In this document: piece by piece, positions 21,901 to 31,727 of the stretch | How positions within the stretch are numbered: position 1 is the stretch's first letter | How the letters are laid out: each line of letters starts with the position of its first letter | Assembly: GCA_024699855.1 (NCBI GenBank) | Contig: JAMPIQ010000002.1 | Coordinates: 11,780,001-11,844,000 of the forward strand | Direction: 5' to 3' | Length of the DNA: 64,000 nt | Source of the DNA: Aphelenchoides besseyi | Lineage: Eukaryota; Nematoda; Chromadorea; Rhabditida; Aphelenchoididae | The notes under the pieces: model-generated | Seen by the model: the letters and a program-made list of their open reading frames with translations, nothing else | What the model was told of the DNA's origin: nothing | The model's database searches: none | Made by a program: the position numbers and the translations under genes

Positions 21901-21952
21901 CGATACGTATATCCAAGGTGTCAAGAGCAACATTTTGTTGTTTACGAAATAA
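18910..21952 (+). CDS. Zn finger-ubiquitin-like-divergent kinase-like protein (intact)
   Basis: About nine exons join in frame to roughly 517 residues from the ATG at 18910 (MAPTGNLEC). Residues about 9-75 resemble a PARP-type zinc finger: CQYELC ... WHVVCWESKYRP then SIPPSLQGLYDEVK. Residues about 95-173 form a ubiquitin-like domain (MEIFVYLHDHENK; FLEDGTKVSGFSSDDTL). From about 280 comes a kinase-like region: VHSGCTATIVFDG then YYIKTHH (candidate catalytic Lys about 303), LREVFAYVLLEIIGL (aC-like), LFIATKSI (hinge-like), DVHDENCGF (D-x4-N catalytic-loop pattern, about 395-400) and WIFDF (metal-binding Asp about 412), then a helical tail. A 1.1-kb intron separates zinc finger and Ubl. No stops interrupt it. 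I do not recognise a named family; the fold assignment is inference, and paralogs nearby keep the same motifs. Confidence 0.72.
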
Positions 21953-22049
21953 TTTTCAACTTTGTTTAATGTGAAGACGAAAATAAATTATTACAGTTTG
22001 AGTTGGTTGTTTTGGTAAATATGGAGAATCAGACGAGCAGTTCAATTCG

Positions 22050-22920
22050 ATCAATTTATTTCCTTTAATCGCCGAAGTACAACAATAAAAGATCATCGTG
22101 AGAAGGTGGCGAGGGATGCCCTCAGTCGTTTCCACTCGGATCTTGAGACCACGTCCGTCCATGAGCGATGTGGGCCAACAGTTCGTGCAAAGTCGTCGGC
22201 GTAGCGAGTACGCGGTCGTCCAGTTAGCCGCTTGGTTGCCGGAGTCCACCGTATCAGTCGCGTGTCCCAACGCTCTTCTTGCTCACGATTCATTATTTTA
22301 CGAGCGTGATTCCATTTTCGTGTTCTGTAGGCGACCACCGCGTCTTTGAGTTGAGTTCGTTTCCGCATCCACGCGGCTGATCGGCGGTCTCTGAGTCGAA
22401 CGTTGAGGAAGCGACGTTCGATTGCTCTTTGGAACACGGCGATTCGGTAGTTTTCGTCAGCGACCAAAACTCACATCCGTAAAGAAGAGACGGCAAGATC
22501 ACTTGATGATAGTATCGTCGTTTCATCCAAAGGGGCGTTCGAGTGTTTGTGAGCAGTGGACGTGCGCGGTTGAAAGCTGCCCATCCAGCTCCAATTCGCC
22601 GTCCAACTTCTCGGTTGTGGTCGCGTGGAAACGTGATGAGCTGCCCGAGATAAATGAACTGGTCCACTCGATCAATGTTGACTCCGTTCAGTGTGAGCGC
22701 AAAGTTGGGATCGAACGGTCGGTCGCCCTTCGTCCATCCACTTTTGACCGTTCACTTTGTCTTTTTGCGTTGACTTGTAGACCCGCTTTTGAACATTCGC
22801 CGGCCACTTCGTTGAGCATCGATTGGAGTCGTTGGCAGAGTGGGCAAAAAGAGAGATGTCATCAGCGTACGCTAGCCATCGAATTCGGTTCTGTCCAACT
22901 CGGACATCTCGGTTAGACGA
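22050..22920 (-). mobile_element. 5'-truncated LINE, reverse-transcriptase remnant
   Basis: Minus strand, reading from 22920: RIRWLAYADDISLFAHSAND with the catalytic YADD, then LQSMLNEVAGECSKAGLQVN in a shifted frame, QFIYLGQLITFPRDHN, REVGRRIGAGWAAFNRAR, SLLYGCEFWSLTK, and a C-terminal RWDTRLIRWTPATKRLTGRP. At least three frame changes separate these blocks, so it is dead. Upstream fingers and endonuclease are missing, as expected of 5' truncation. Confidence 0.82.
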
Positions 22921-23357
22921 GCAGACAGAAGCTTAAAAATTTTCTATTACAATGATGTTTCTTGAAGCACAGTGTATATTTTCAACATAAAAAGGTCAAA
23001 ATCACGTTCATAACAATAATAGTCTTTTTTCTAGTACATAGAATATTGTCTGCATAAAAATATCCAAATCACATTTAACACAAGCTTCTGTGTGAAAATA
23101 CCCATAAATTACAAAATCGCATTTTTATGGATAAACTATTCAAAATATGTATTAAAATCTAGCAAACCTTGACAAAAAATCCTGATTGAAACATTTCTCA
23201 CAAAGAATGAAACATTTTGCCAAAGCGCCTTTTTGCTTGCTTTTGTTGAGAAAAACAGTTCTCCCATTCTAATTTTTTGCGTGTCTTTCCAATTCATTGC
23301 TTTCATTCATTCGTTGATTTTCAATTTGCCTCGCTTTTCGCTTTAACAACTGTCAAA
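22921..23357. other. Upstream region homologous to 49.0-49.24 kb
   Basis: Bases about 23110-23357 match, inverted, the spacer between the intact retropepsin gene and the OB-fold gene at 49.0-49.24 kb. The promoter was thus copied with the retropepsin gene. Confidence 0.65.
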
Positions 23358-24155
23358 ATGTCCGATACGAATGTCGCTTCGAGCGACCAAAAGGCGAAAT
23401 CTCCGCCCATTAACTTGTGTTTTGTAGTTTGCGTTTTGGATTGTACTTACAAGAGGCCCCGCTTGCTCGGCGGCTCATTTTTTTGTTTTTGTTGTCTTTT
23501 ATCGCAGGAATAAACTCTCCTTTTATTCCGGTTTTCGCTTTGTCGGGAAGAACCGACACGAACAAAATAAGTCATTGTTTTGTAATTCCACTTCTAATTT
23601 TGTTTTAGAGCTTTTCATATTCAAGCAAATGCGACATCGGGTTAGAGTGGATAACTATGGAGCGCGATGACTTCGTTTTTTGGGTTAGCAATGTCAAAGA
23701 ATCCGAGAACGCTCCAGAACGTTCTTGTCTTTGAAAGTAAACTCATAAAACGGCCATAAAACCTCTCCGTTAATTTATGGACCGAAATTTTGACTCCCCC
23801 TCTCCCCAGTAAACCTAACTCTATAAGAGGACCTCCTGCGCTCTCGATCGTTATCTTTTCTCGAACGAATTGAAAATCCGTTTCCATGTCTGTGACTCAA
23901 TAAACTCTTCTTCTTTTACTGGACAAGCGATGTCAACGAGCACAAACTTAAAGAATTGGGCAAGACTTACGGAATCGAGCATTTGGGCGCGAGCGAATTT
24001 CCTACTACAGCATTTCCAGTCAGCGGCTACATTCACGGTATCAATTTTCGCTACATGGTCCCTTTAGTCGTTCAGCGGCACAACAAGTCGCATTCAAAAG
24101 TCATTAATGTGTGGTTTCTTGTCGGCAATGGCTCACCATTTACTGCATTACTGTG
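23358..24155 (+). pseudogene. Retropepsin-like protease, dead copy 1
   Basis: Paralog of the intact gene at 48.3-49.0 kb: start (MSDTN), intron 1 and the following exon (YSSKCDIGLEW) are recognisable. A break at 23695 then inserts unrelated DNA (about 230 bp) before homology resumes (GKTYGIEHLGASEFPTTAFP ... NVWFLVGNGSPFT). The catalytic motif, DSG in the intact gene, is GNG here, and a stop follows shortly after. Both the insertion and the lost Asp make it inactive. Confidence 0.78.
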
Positions 24156-24953
24156 ACGGATAAAGATAACTCAAAAAACGTGAGACCAATATGATTTGGT
24201 TAATATTTAGGACTCCTGTCGCATTTACTTCAAAAAATTATGGGCGGAATGTCGAGCTAACGTTTGGTTTGCGTGAAGACGGATTTCGATGCGGGTGCAT
24301 TTGTACAGTAGCGGATTAATCCGCAATCAGCAAGTTTTTTGTGAAAACCCATCATGCTGCTAGCGGTAAATCGTCACGAAAGGTTATTTCTTAGTTTAAA
24401 ACTTCTTAGATAAGAATTTTCAGATACACGATATGATATTGGTTTAGAAGAACTTTTTGTGTAAAAGCCAAAGGCGCTAACATATGCGCAACTTTTCAAC
24501 TCCATTGTCTTGCCAGTTCTTAACTGTGGTTCGTAACTTGGACCACCGGCAGATCGATAGCGAAAGGACATGGAGCGCACGTTGAGTACGCTATAGCACC
24601 GAATCGCTCAGGACCGGAACGAATGGAAAGTACGGTCGAAGTATTCGCATCATCACATCAATTAATCATACTTTTCATTATTTTATTGTTGTGTTGATAG
24701 AATTGAATAAATCATTGTAATCGTGTACAAGTTGCTCGAGCATCTCAAAATGGGCGCTGAAGTCCACTTCATTGACAACGAATCTTTTTCGAAGTGGATT
24801 TTTTATATTGGAAGCCGAGAAATGCCAGAATTCAAGACTTTTGAACTCGTGGAGCAGATAGAACCGAAGAATGTCAACGAATACTCCAAATACGTTGTTC
24901 AGATGCTGTTTGTTTTTAGCGTCCTGATGTTTGGTGATAATCACACTGCTAAT
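23695..24953 (+). repeat. Inverted duplication, left arm
   Basis: 1,259 bp that match the reverse complement of 29481-30739 with only scattered mismatches and no net length change (left plus right coordinates sum to 54434 throughout). Contents: dead retropepsin 3' part, kinase-like N-lobe remnant, LINE fragment and part of the kinase-like C-lobe. Confidence 0.93.
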
Positions 24954-25321
24954 CTGGGCGTCGATAGCGCGGGCAATCCATTTATTGTAGACTTTTTCAT
25001 AATTGGAAAGCCACTGACGAGTATAAAAAATCTTTACGAATTCGTGCGCATGTCAAAGAAATTCAAGTAAGTCACTCAGAAAGCTTCGATATCACTATTT
25101 TCAGTGTTAATCTAGGCACTGTCAATGAGCGACTTGAAATATCGTTGGATTATTTGAAGGAGTCAAATTTTTTGGCTATTTTGGATAGCTCCGTAGAATC
25201 CTTTCTTCAGGACGAAAAGCTAATCTTCGACAAACTTCAAAAGACGGATGATTTGAAAGAATATGTAGAGAATGTACGAAAGAACGTTGAATTATTCAAT
25301 GAATACTCTTTAAATCCCTAA
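24240..25321 (+). pseudogene. Ubl-kinase-like paralog C, interrupted
   Basis: N-lobe remnant at 24240-24370 (FGLREDGFRCGCICTVAD-stop-SAISKFFVKTHHA) aligns with the intact paralog's HSGCTATIVFDG...YYIKTHH. A LINE 3' fragment (about 24480-24700) then intervenes. The C-lobe follows in good shape: YKLLEHLKMGAEVHFIDNE, WIFYIGSREMP, FGDNHTANLGVDSAGNPFIV (D-x4-N) then DFF, a 39-nt intron, and a helical tail to TAA at 25321. A stop within the palindrome GCGGATTAATCCGC and the LINE insertion break the gene, but the C-lobe exon frame is intact. Confidence 0.68.
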
Positions 25322-25834
25322 GTACTAATCCGCAGTGTCTGTCCGTCATCGAATGCAAATTTGTGTTGATTTGTATCATTTTCTTCAGTTCCACGTGGTA
25401 TGGTATGTAGTGTTTTGCTTGCCAAGAATTTGCTCTCCTGTAGCTATTTAAGTTTGTTTATAGAGTCGTTGATTGTCGTTTAAGTGTTTCCTGTTGGTTA
25501 ATAAAACCTTTTTGTTTGTTTTGTGTCTTTTAGGTTTTTTGTATTTGCCAGCCCGTCGCAAGGCTGACATCTTATTTGGAGCTATTCAAGGTTATTTGTA
25601 AAGGTTAATTCTCGGATATTCACTGATTTAATTGTTGATTTGAAGCCGAAGAATAAAGCTCATTGTTTTAATTGAATTTTGATTGAAATGCCAACAAAAA
25701 GAGTTTTTGCGTTTGCAGAAGATGAAGAATTTAACAGAAATCAAAGAGCAAGAAATGCTAAATCTCAACGTTGTCGTAGTAGTGCATTGTCAGAAAGTGA
25801 AACACAGTAGATGTACTTGCGATAGACTGCCCAG
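25322..25834. other. No gene recognised
   Basis: 3' flank of the kinase-like pseudogene. Only short unsupported open frames. Confidence 0.4.
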
Positions 25835-26340
25835 TCAAATTGTAGTGGTCCACTTCAATATGCACATCACGCCATTGACGACGAATTTCATTTCTGTTCC
25901 GATAGCTAAATCATAAGGGATCAACGTCAGACGAATTGGTGCTGCAACATCTTCCATCGCGACGTGACCAGCGCACCATCCATTCATCATGACTGGAACA
26001 GTATTCACGTAAGCAACCGTTTCAAAACGTCCAAGAACAATGCGCGAATCACGTAGATGCGTAGTGGCCAAATTCACTTCGTTCAAAGCATGAAGACGAA
26101 CGGACGATGCTTGCGAGTAAAGGTTGAACACCAATTTGAATGGGAGGTTGCCGCTATTAAAGCTAGCATTGACTTCGCCAACTCGTACTCCAGTAAATGT
26201 GACGTTGTAACCAAAACGCGCAACCGATAGAAGACGTTCAGCATCTTCACTCCACGCTTCAATCATTACCGAACTGTATGTGTTGTTGATTCCAACGATA
26301 GAGAAAACGCAGAGTTGATTCGTTCTGACGATTCCAATTC
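25835..26340 (-). CDS. RPA-like OB-fold protein, partial gene
   Basis: The main exon encodes about 165 residues with one full OB-fold pattern (NQLCVFSIVGINNTYSSVMI, EAWSEDAERLL, GYNVTFTGVRVGEVNASF) and the start of a second (SRIVLGRFETVAYVNTVPV, PIRLTLIPYDLAIGTEMKF), ending at 25835-25837. This resembles RPA70-type single-strand DNA-binding modules. The start is not identified: 26370-26650 on the same strand holds coding-like sequence (SPIDKLMNFIHYEISHGFIP, PDKQKTDLMKMVFNHLDVTQ) but with an in-frame TGA between these two parts. The locus may therefore be a partial or decaying gene. Confidence 0.5.
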
Positions 26341-26369
26341 CAGAAATCGCATTTACATGCAATTTAACT

Positions 26370-26650
26370 TACCTATAAAATTTGTAAAACTGTTTTTAAT
26401 GAAAGGAAATTTACACGTTGAGTCACGTCCAAATGATTGAATACCATTTTCATTAGGTCGGTCTTCTGCTTGTCGGGCGTCCAATCAAGTTCTCACAGCA
26501 AGTTTTGATGCCATGTGCTGGGACCCTTGTTGGGGATGAAACCATGAGAAATTTCGTAGTGTATGAAATTCATCAGTTTGTCGATGGGACTTAGATCTCG
26601 TTCGTGATAGGCGTCATGATCATCACGTCGAGTCCGCTAGCGTTTCGTGC
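26370..26650 (-). pseudogene. Coding-like remnant upstream of OB-fold exon
   Basis: Minus-strand frame DHDAYHERDLSPIDKLMNF ... STWHQNLL, then TGA, then ELDWTPDKQKTDLMKMVFNH up to a possible splice donor near 26416. Likely an upstream exon of the OB-fold gene with a nonsense change, or a separate relic. Family not recognised. Confidence 0.35.
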
Positions 26651-27956
26651 ACAGAAGATATGGTTTAGGAAACTTCTGTCGTACCAACTGGCAGAAGTCT
26701 ATCAGCGTTTTGGTCTATCGTACTGCTTCTACAACCTTCCAGTCCTTTCCACAGGATGTTGGCAACCTCCGAAACCGTATTTGAAAAACAGAGCCGTTGT
26801 GGCTTACGATTGTATTGACTAAAATCAAATTAAAACAGTTAATAAACAAAAGCAGCAAACGTACATGTCGAAGAAGTTTTCGAAATCGTTAATCCCCGAA
26901 CTCGGCCATTATGATAGTCGTTGTTGGAAGAAGTGATATTTATAGGCGATATCACTTACCCGCGGTCATTTCAATCCCGGCCTCCGAACATTATTGTCAT
27001 AAAACCCGATTAAAACCGCGAGTCATTATGACCACAAGAAAGCGTTGGTAGCCGCTTCGGTGATATCCCAGCAGTTGATTGAACGGCTTGTTTTCATAGC
27101 GCGAGTCATCTTGTTAATTGAATAGTTTCAGCTTCATAGTTAGTGTTTACTGCGATGTGATTGCTGTGCAACGTCGATTACATGATCTTCTAACTGCTCA
27201 CTTCCCATCCGTTCAAATTGTTCTCTGAGGGTTGGTTGTTTTGTCAAGATGGAGCTCCGTGGCTTGTGATGGCTAATGCCGTTAGCATTAAACAGTGCAA
27301 GATCGATCCATAAACACATCAATCAGAACTGATAACCACTGAGTATAATTGATCGTTTTCATTAGTGACAAGTATTGATGTCGTTTAACTCAAGTTTTAT
27401 TTGGCATTACTCAAAACAATTTCTAAACGAAAGACTTTGTTTATAAACAATAAGTTAAACCGAATAATCACGTCTACGTTAAGTAACTTTTATTAGCATT
27501 TTGGAATATGAAATACAGCTGCTTTGATAGATAACGTCTAATTGGGTGCGTATCTTGTAGTCAATCTGCGAACATGTAAAAACAGCTGATGAAGGAGATG
27601 AAGGAACACCAAAAGAACTGTTCTATATCGTTGTTCATTTGCATAGTTGGTCGCTGATGCACATGCAAAGAAAACGAAAAGCTGGAATTATAAGATAATA
27701 AACATGACTTTCAATTGTACATAACCGATAGACCATGCTATGGCCACTAGTCGGGAACTAAAAATGAATCGAACCTGAATAGTGCGATCGAAATCAAAGC
27801 TGTTTCTTCGATGTAATCTAGTGCTTCATCAATAAAGAGGATGCACTAGTATTGCGGTCCGAAGACCATGGACATATTGTTTGGATTATCATAATTGCAC
27901 TGCTGTTTTAAAAAAGTATTTCGAGTAATTCCTCCAATTTTAATTGTTTACTAACG
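26651..27956. other. Gene-poor stretch with hairpins
   Basis: No convincing gene. A perfect 9-bp inverted repeat (AAGTGATAT/ATATCACTT, 9-nt loop) lies at 26931-26957. A second hairpin at about 27858-27885 probably belongs to the adjoining Helitron fragment. Confidence 0.4.
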
Positions 27957-28293
27957 TTTAAAGATCTCCCGATGAACAATATTCTTAACTAAACATCCCG
28001 TTGGGCTTTGTTGCTCGTTTGTTGGAACGAAAACTTTCACAGAATCCCACGAATGTGCTCGTGACAAAGCGACCTACAATTGACCATGATCGAAGACTTG
28101 GTGTTCGAGATTCAGTCCAACTCGTTCGAATGTTTGGCGTTGACTCTTGTTGATAGTCATCGCAAAGGCCAACTTAAATGGAAATTGTTTGCGGTTCAGT
28201 TGGAAAATCCTTCGATAATCGATTGTGTTGTTGATTCGTGGAATGATGTGTTGCTCACGGGCATGATGTCCGGTCAGAATCTCGCATTCAATT
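27858..28293 (-). mobile_element. Helitron 3' fragment B fused to OB-fold gene
   Basis: Same helicase C-terminal region as 13.5-13.9 kb and 40.1-40.4 kb, from about 28293 down to the stop near 27957, with an internal frame change. Downstream in element orientation is a hairpin CATGGTC-TTCG-GACCGCA followed by ATACTAG. Homology starts at CATTCAATTG, exactly where the adjacent OB-fold gene ends. Confidence 0.8.
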
Positions 28294-29193
28294 GACGTTT
28301 GCGAGATGGCGACTTGAAATTCACCAATTGCTTGAAGGCCAATTTGTCGCCATCGCGTTTCACCAAATCCTTGGAAGTACGGACGTTCAGTTGGTAAAAG
28401 TCTTCAAAAATAATCTGGTAGTTATTTGACACTGTAATTACCGTTTTTCAAAGTCACTTGAGCCACAACAGAAGCGGGATCGCCCTTGGTTGTTTCTTTG
28501 CTCATTTCAGAATCTCGGTAAATGTATTCGATGCAACATTCTCCATCTGTAAGATGACCGATTTTGAGATTTTGGCTGTTCGGCACCGGGACAGCAAAAG
28601 ACTTCAGAAAAAGATTTTCGAACTCTTAAAAATCGATTTGGTAAACTGTTTTAAAAATACAAACACACGGAACCATTTGTTTTGGTCTTCGCTTTTGAGT
28701 TCATTGAACTTTTTCACGATGTTCTTTCCTTGTTCAGCTGATGCATCGTCAAGATTCCAACTTCCCATAACTTCGATAATTCTTCCTGCATTCATTTGAA
28801 GCTCAATAGACAGATTGCATCGATTCCAATTCACGTTCCTGATTGACTTCGAAGTGTAGTTTTGAAGGTGCAAAACCTTAAAACAAAATTCATTTTGATA
28901 TTAAATAAGGACATATAAGCAATTTAATCGACTCCTCCATTTTACAGACTTACATTGCCAACTTCAAATGGTGGACCGTTTTGAATTGCAAGTGAAAGCC
29001 AAATTACAGCCTGCACCGAGCCTTTTGAATGGTTTTGTGATAACACAGTCCAACGGGAAACTTTGCCGTTTTCTTTGATGAACAGCTCGAATTTCGAAAC
29101 GTAACCACAAATTTCGATTTGGTGCTGACCGCTCTGAATAGACTCAAAAGTATCGTCCCTGCTAAAGTTGTCTGAATCGAATTCGTCGCCCAT
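28274..29193 (-). CDS. RPA-like OB-fold protein with Helitron-derived stop
   Basis: Four exons join in frame from the ATG ending 29193 (MGDEFDSDNFSRDD) to a TGA at 28274-28276. Two OB-like regions are visible: ICGYVSKFELFIKENGKVSR ... SVQAVIWLSLAIQNG ... VLHLQNYTSKSIRN, then KIGHLTDGECCIEYIYRD, with SKDLVKRDGDKLAFKQLVNF and a basic tail. RPA-type OB folds bind single-stranded DNA. The last codons (LNARF-stop) come from the helicase fragment of an adjoining Helitron. In the sister copy at 49.2-49.65 kb the tail instead runs on to QLNDEEN ... HRKMD. Introns (about 43-77 nt) are conventional. Probably expressible, but proven only as an open frame. Confidence 0.62.
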
Positions 29194-29480
29194 TTCTACG
29201 ATCGTTAAACTAAAATCAAACAATACTATATTAAGAAGCAATTCGACGAAGAAACTCACAATTCACCGAAAATTGATGTCGACTGCTCTGCGACTCAATC
29301 AAACGCACGAATGAGCGCATATGAAATTTGAGTTACAGGGAACACAACAACTTTGTTCAGGATTTTTGGTCGATCGATTCAGGGTTTTGGTCAACTGTTA
29401 CATAGAGCTTGAAGTGAACATTTACTTTGAAATTTACTTTTACATTAACGTTAAACACAACACAATAAAACCAAAATACC

Positions 29481-29711
29481 ATTAGCAGTGTGATGATCAC
29501 CAAACATCAGAACGCTAAAAACAAACAGCATCTGAACAACGTATTTGGAGTATTCGTTGACATTCTTCGGTTCTATCTGCTCCACGAGTTCAAAAGTCTT
29601 GAATTCTGGCATTTCTCGGCTTCCAATATAAAAAATCCACTTCGAAAAAGATTCGTTGTCAATGAAGTGGACTTCAGCGCCCATTTTGAGATGCTCGAGC
29701 AACTTGTACAC
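29481..29711 (-). pseudogene. Kinase-like C-lobe, truncated copy
   Basis: Repeats YKLLEHLKMGAEVHFIDNE through FGDHHTAN, with His where the left copy has Asn, and is cut by the arm boundary before the metal-binding DF motif. Confidence 0.75.
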
Positions 29712-30279
29712 AATTACAATGATTTATTCAATTCTATCAACACAGCAATAAAATAATGAAAAGTAAGATTAATTGATGTGATGATGCGAATACTTCGACC
29801 GTACTTTCCATTCGTTTTGGTCCTGAGCGATTCGGTGCTATAGCGTACTCAACGTGCGCTCCATGTCCTTTCGCTATCGATCTGCCGGTGGTCCAAGTTA
29901 CGAACCACAGTTAAGAACTGGCAAGACAATGGAGTTGAAAAGTTGCGCATATGTTAGCGCCTTTGGCTTTTACACAAAAAGTTCTTCTAAACCAATATCA
30001 TATCGTGTATCTGAAAATTCTTATCTAAGAAGTTTTAAACTAAGAAATAACCTTTCGTGACGATTTACCGCTAGCAGCATGATGGGTTTTCACAAAAAAC
30101 TTGCTGATTGCGGATTAATCCGCTACTGTACAAATGCACCCGCATCGAGATCCGTCTTCACGCAAACCAAACGTTAGCTCGACATTCCGCCCATAATTTT
30201 TTGAAGTAAATGCGACAGGAGTCCTAAATATTAACCAAATCATATTGGTCTCACGTTTTTTGAGTTATCTTTATCCGTC

Positions 30280-30572
30280 ACAGTAATGCAGTAAATGGTG
30301 AGCCATTGCCGACAAGAAACCACACATTAATGACTTTTGAATGCGACTTGTTGTGCCGCTGAACGACTAAAGGGACCATGTAGCGAAAATTGATACCGTG
30401 AATGTAGCCGCTGACTGGAAATGCTGTAGTAGGAAATTCGCTCGCGCCCAAATGCTCGATTCCGTAAGTCTTGCCCAATTCTTTAAGTTTGTGCTCGTTG
30501 ACATCGCTTGTCCAGTAAAAGAAGAAGAGTTTATTGAGTCACAGACATGGAAACGGATTTTCAATTCGTTCG
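30280..30572 (-). pseudogene. Retropepsin-like protease, dead copy 2
   Basis: Same residues as dead copy 1 (GKTYGIEHLGASEFPTTAFP ... WFLVGNGSPFT), including the GNG in place of DSG. The active site was therefore lost before the inverted duplication. Confidence 0.78.
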
Positions 30573-30744
30573 AGAAAAGATAACGATCGAGAGCGCAGGA
30601 GGTCCTCTTATAGAGTTAGGTTTACTGGGGAGAGGGGGAGTCAAAATTTCGGTCCATAAATTAACGGAGAGGTTTTATGGCCGTTTTATGAGTTTACTTT
30701 CAAAGACAAGAACGTTCTGGAGCGTTCTCGGATTCTTTGGCACC

Positions 30745-30965
30745 TTCCGTGAAGATTTACCGCTAGCTCTATGATGGGTTTTTACGAAAAACTTGCTGAT
30801 TGCGGATTAATCCGCTACTGTACAAATGCCCCCGCATCGAAATCCGTCTTCACGCGAATTAAACGTTAGCTCGACATTCCGCCCATAATTTTTGAAGTAA
30901 ATGCGACAGGAGTCCTAAATATTAACCAAATCATATTGGTCTAACGTTCTTTCGAGTTACCTTAT
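30745..30965 (-). repeat. Third copy of kinase-like N-lobe segment
   Basis: Direct repeat of 30056-30265, including the palindrome GCGGATTAATCCGC, with more substitutions than the two arms show. An older duplicate abutting the right arm. Confidence 0.75.
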
Positions 30966-31425
30966 CGCTTCCATTTTACGACCAAAATAAGTCCGAAACT
31001 TCTTTTCGATTCTAGTACATCGACTATTTAAATTTCCGTACGCAACAAAGAAGAAGTCCGCCAACGCCTTAACAATGCCCGTCAAACGAGTGTGAATCGA
31101 TTTTTCCCCTCCGGTTCGTTTGTTTGTTGATATGCCGTTTCACATTCCGTAGGATATGGTACAGCCTTCGTGTTGACATTCGTATCGTTTTGGTTTTTGC
31201 CGGAGTGTAATGATGCCGACGAATGCGAGAGCAGAGAGTGTTTCTAAAAAATGAAAATGTCAAAATGGTGTAAATTACTAAATGAATTTTGGTTCCTTCC
31301 AGTTAGAAAATTCACTAACTGCATAATGATTATTTAATAAATTTTTGAATCTTAAAAATTATCCATTTATCCTCAAAAAGATCTATAGCAATATTTAATA
31401 ATAATATATTAAAAATTTGAAAACT
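30966..31425. other. No gene recognised
   Basis: Short open frames only. Becomes very AT-rich near 31320-31420. Confidence 0.4.
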
Positions 31426-31707
31426 TACGACAATGACTTTTCCGCCATGCTTCAATTCAAAAGAGTGAAGGCTGTTTGCTCCGCGACCATCAAGCTCTCG
31501 TCCATCTGCGAAGAACAGTTGTTGATAACTAGTGTTAATATTCCGTGTAGAATGAATTTCTTCCTTCAATTTTTTCAATGTAGCCTAAAACAAATTATAA
31601 CTAATAATTGCTTAGTTTATAAAAACAAATACTTCAGTGTCAAGTTTCGTTTAAAATTTGTTATGAGCCGCACTATCTTGATCGTGCAATTCGAAGAATA
31701 GCTCCAT
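31426..31707 (-). pseudogene. Ubiquitin-like domain fragment D
   Basis: Two exons: MELFFELHDQDSAAHNKF followed by an in-frame TAA, then after a 48-nt intron LKKLKEEIHSTRNINTSYQQ, LFFADGRELDGRG and FELKHGGKVIVV. Intron sequence and phase equal those of fragment A' at 15.9 kb. Nothing kinase-like lies downstream on this strand, so it is a solitary Ubl remnant. Confidence 0.6.
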
Positions 31708-31727
31708 TAGCACTAATACCAAATTAA

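Larger units (their letters stand above)
29481..30739 (-). repeat. Inverted duplication, right arm
   Basis: Partner of 23695-24953. The left boundary cuts the kinase-like C-lobe inside its catalytic loop (FGDHHTAN then unrelated sequence), so this side was made by copying out of the left locus. The right boundary ends inside the dead retropepsin copy. Confidence 0.93.

Noticed and set aside
24374..24580. 68-codon ORF repeated exactly at 29854-30060
   Set aside because: Duplicated only because it lies in the inverted repeat arms; it is antisense to the kinase-like and LINE remnants.
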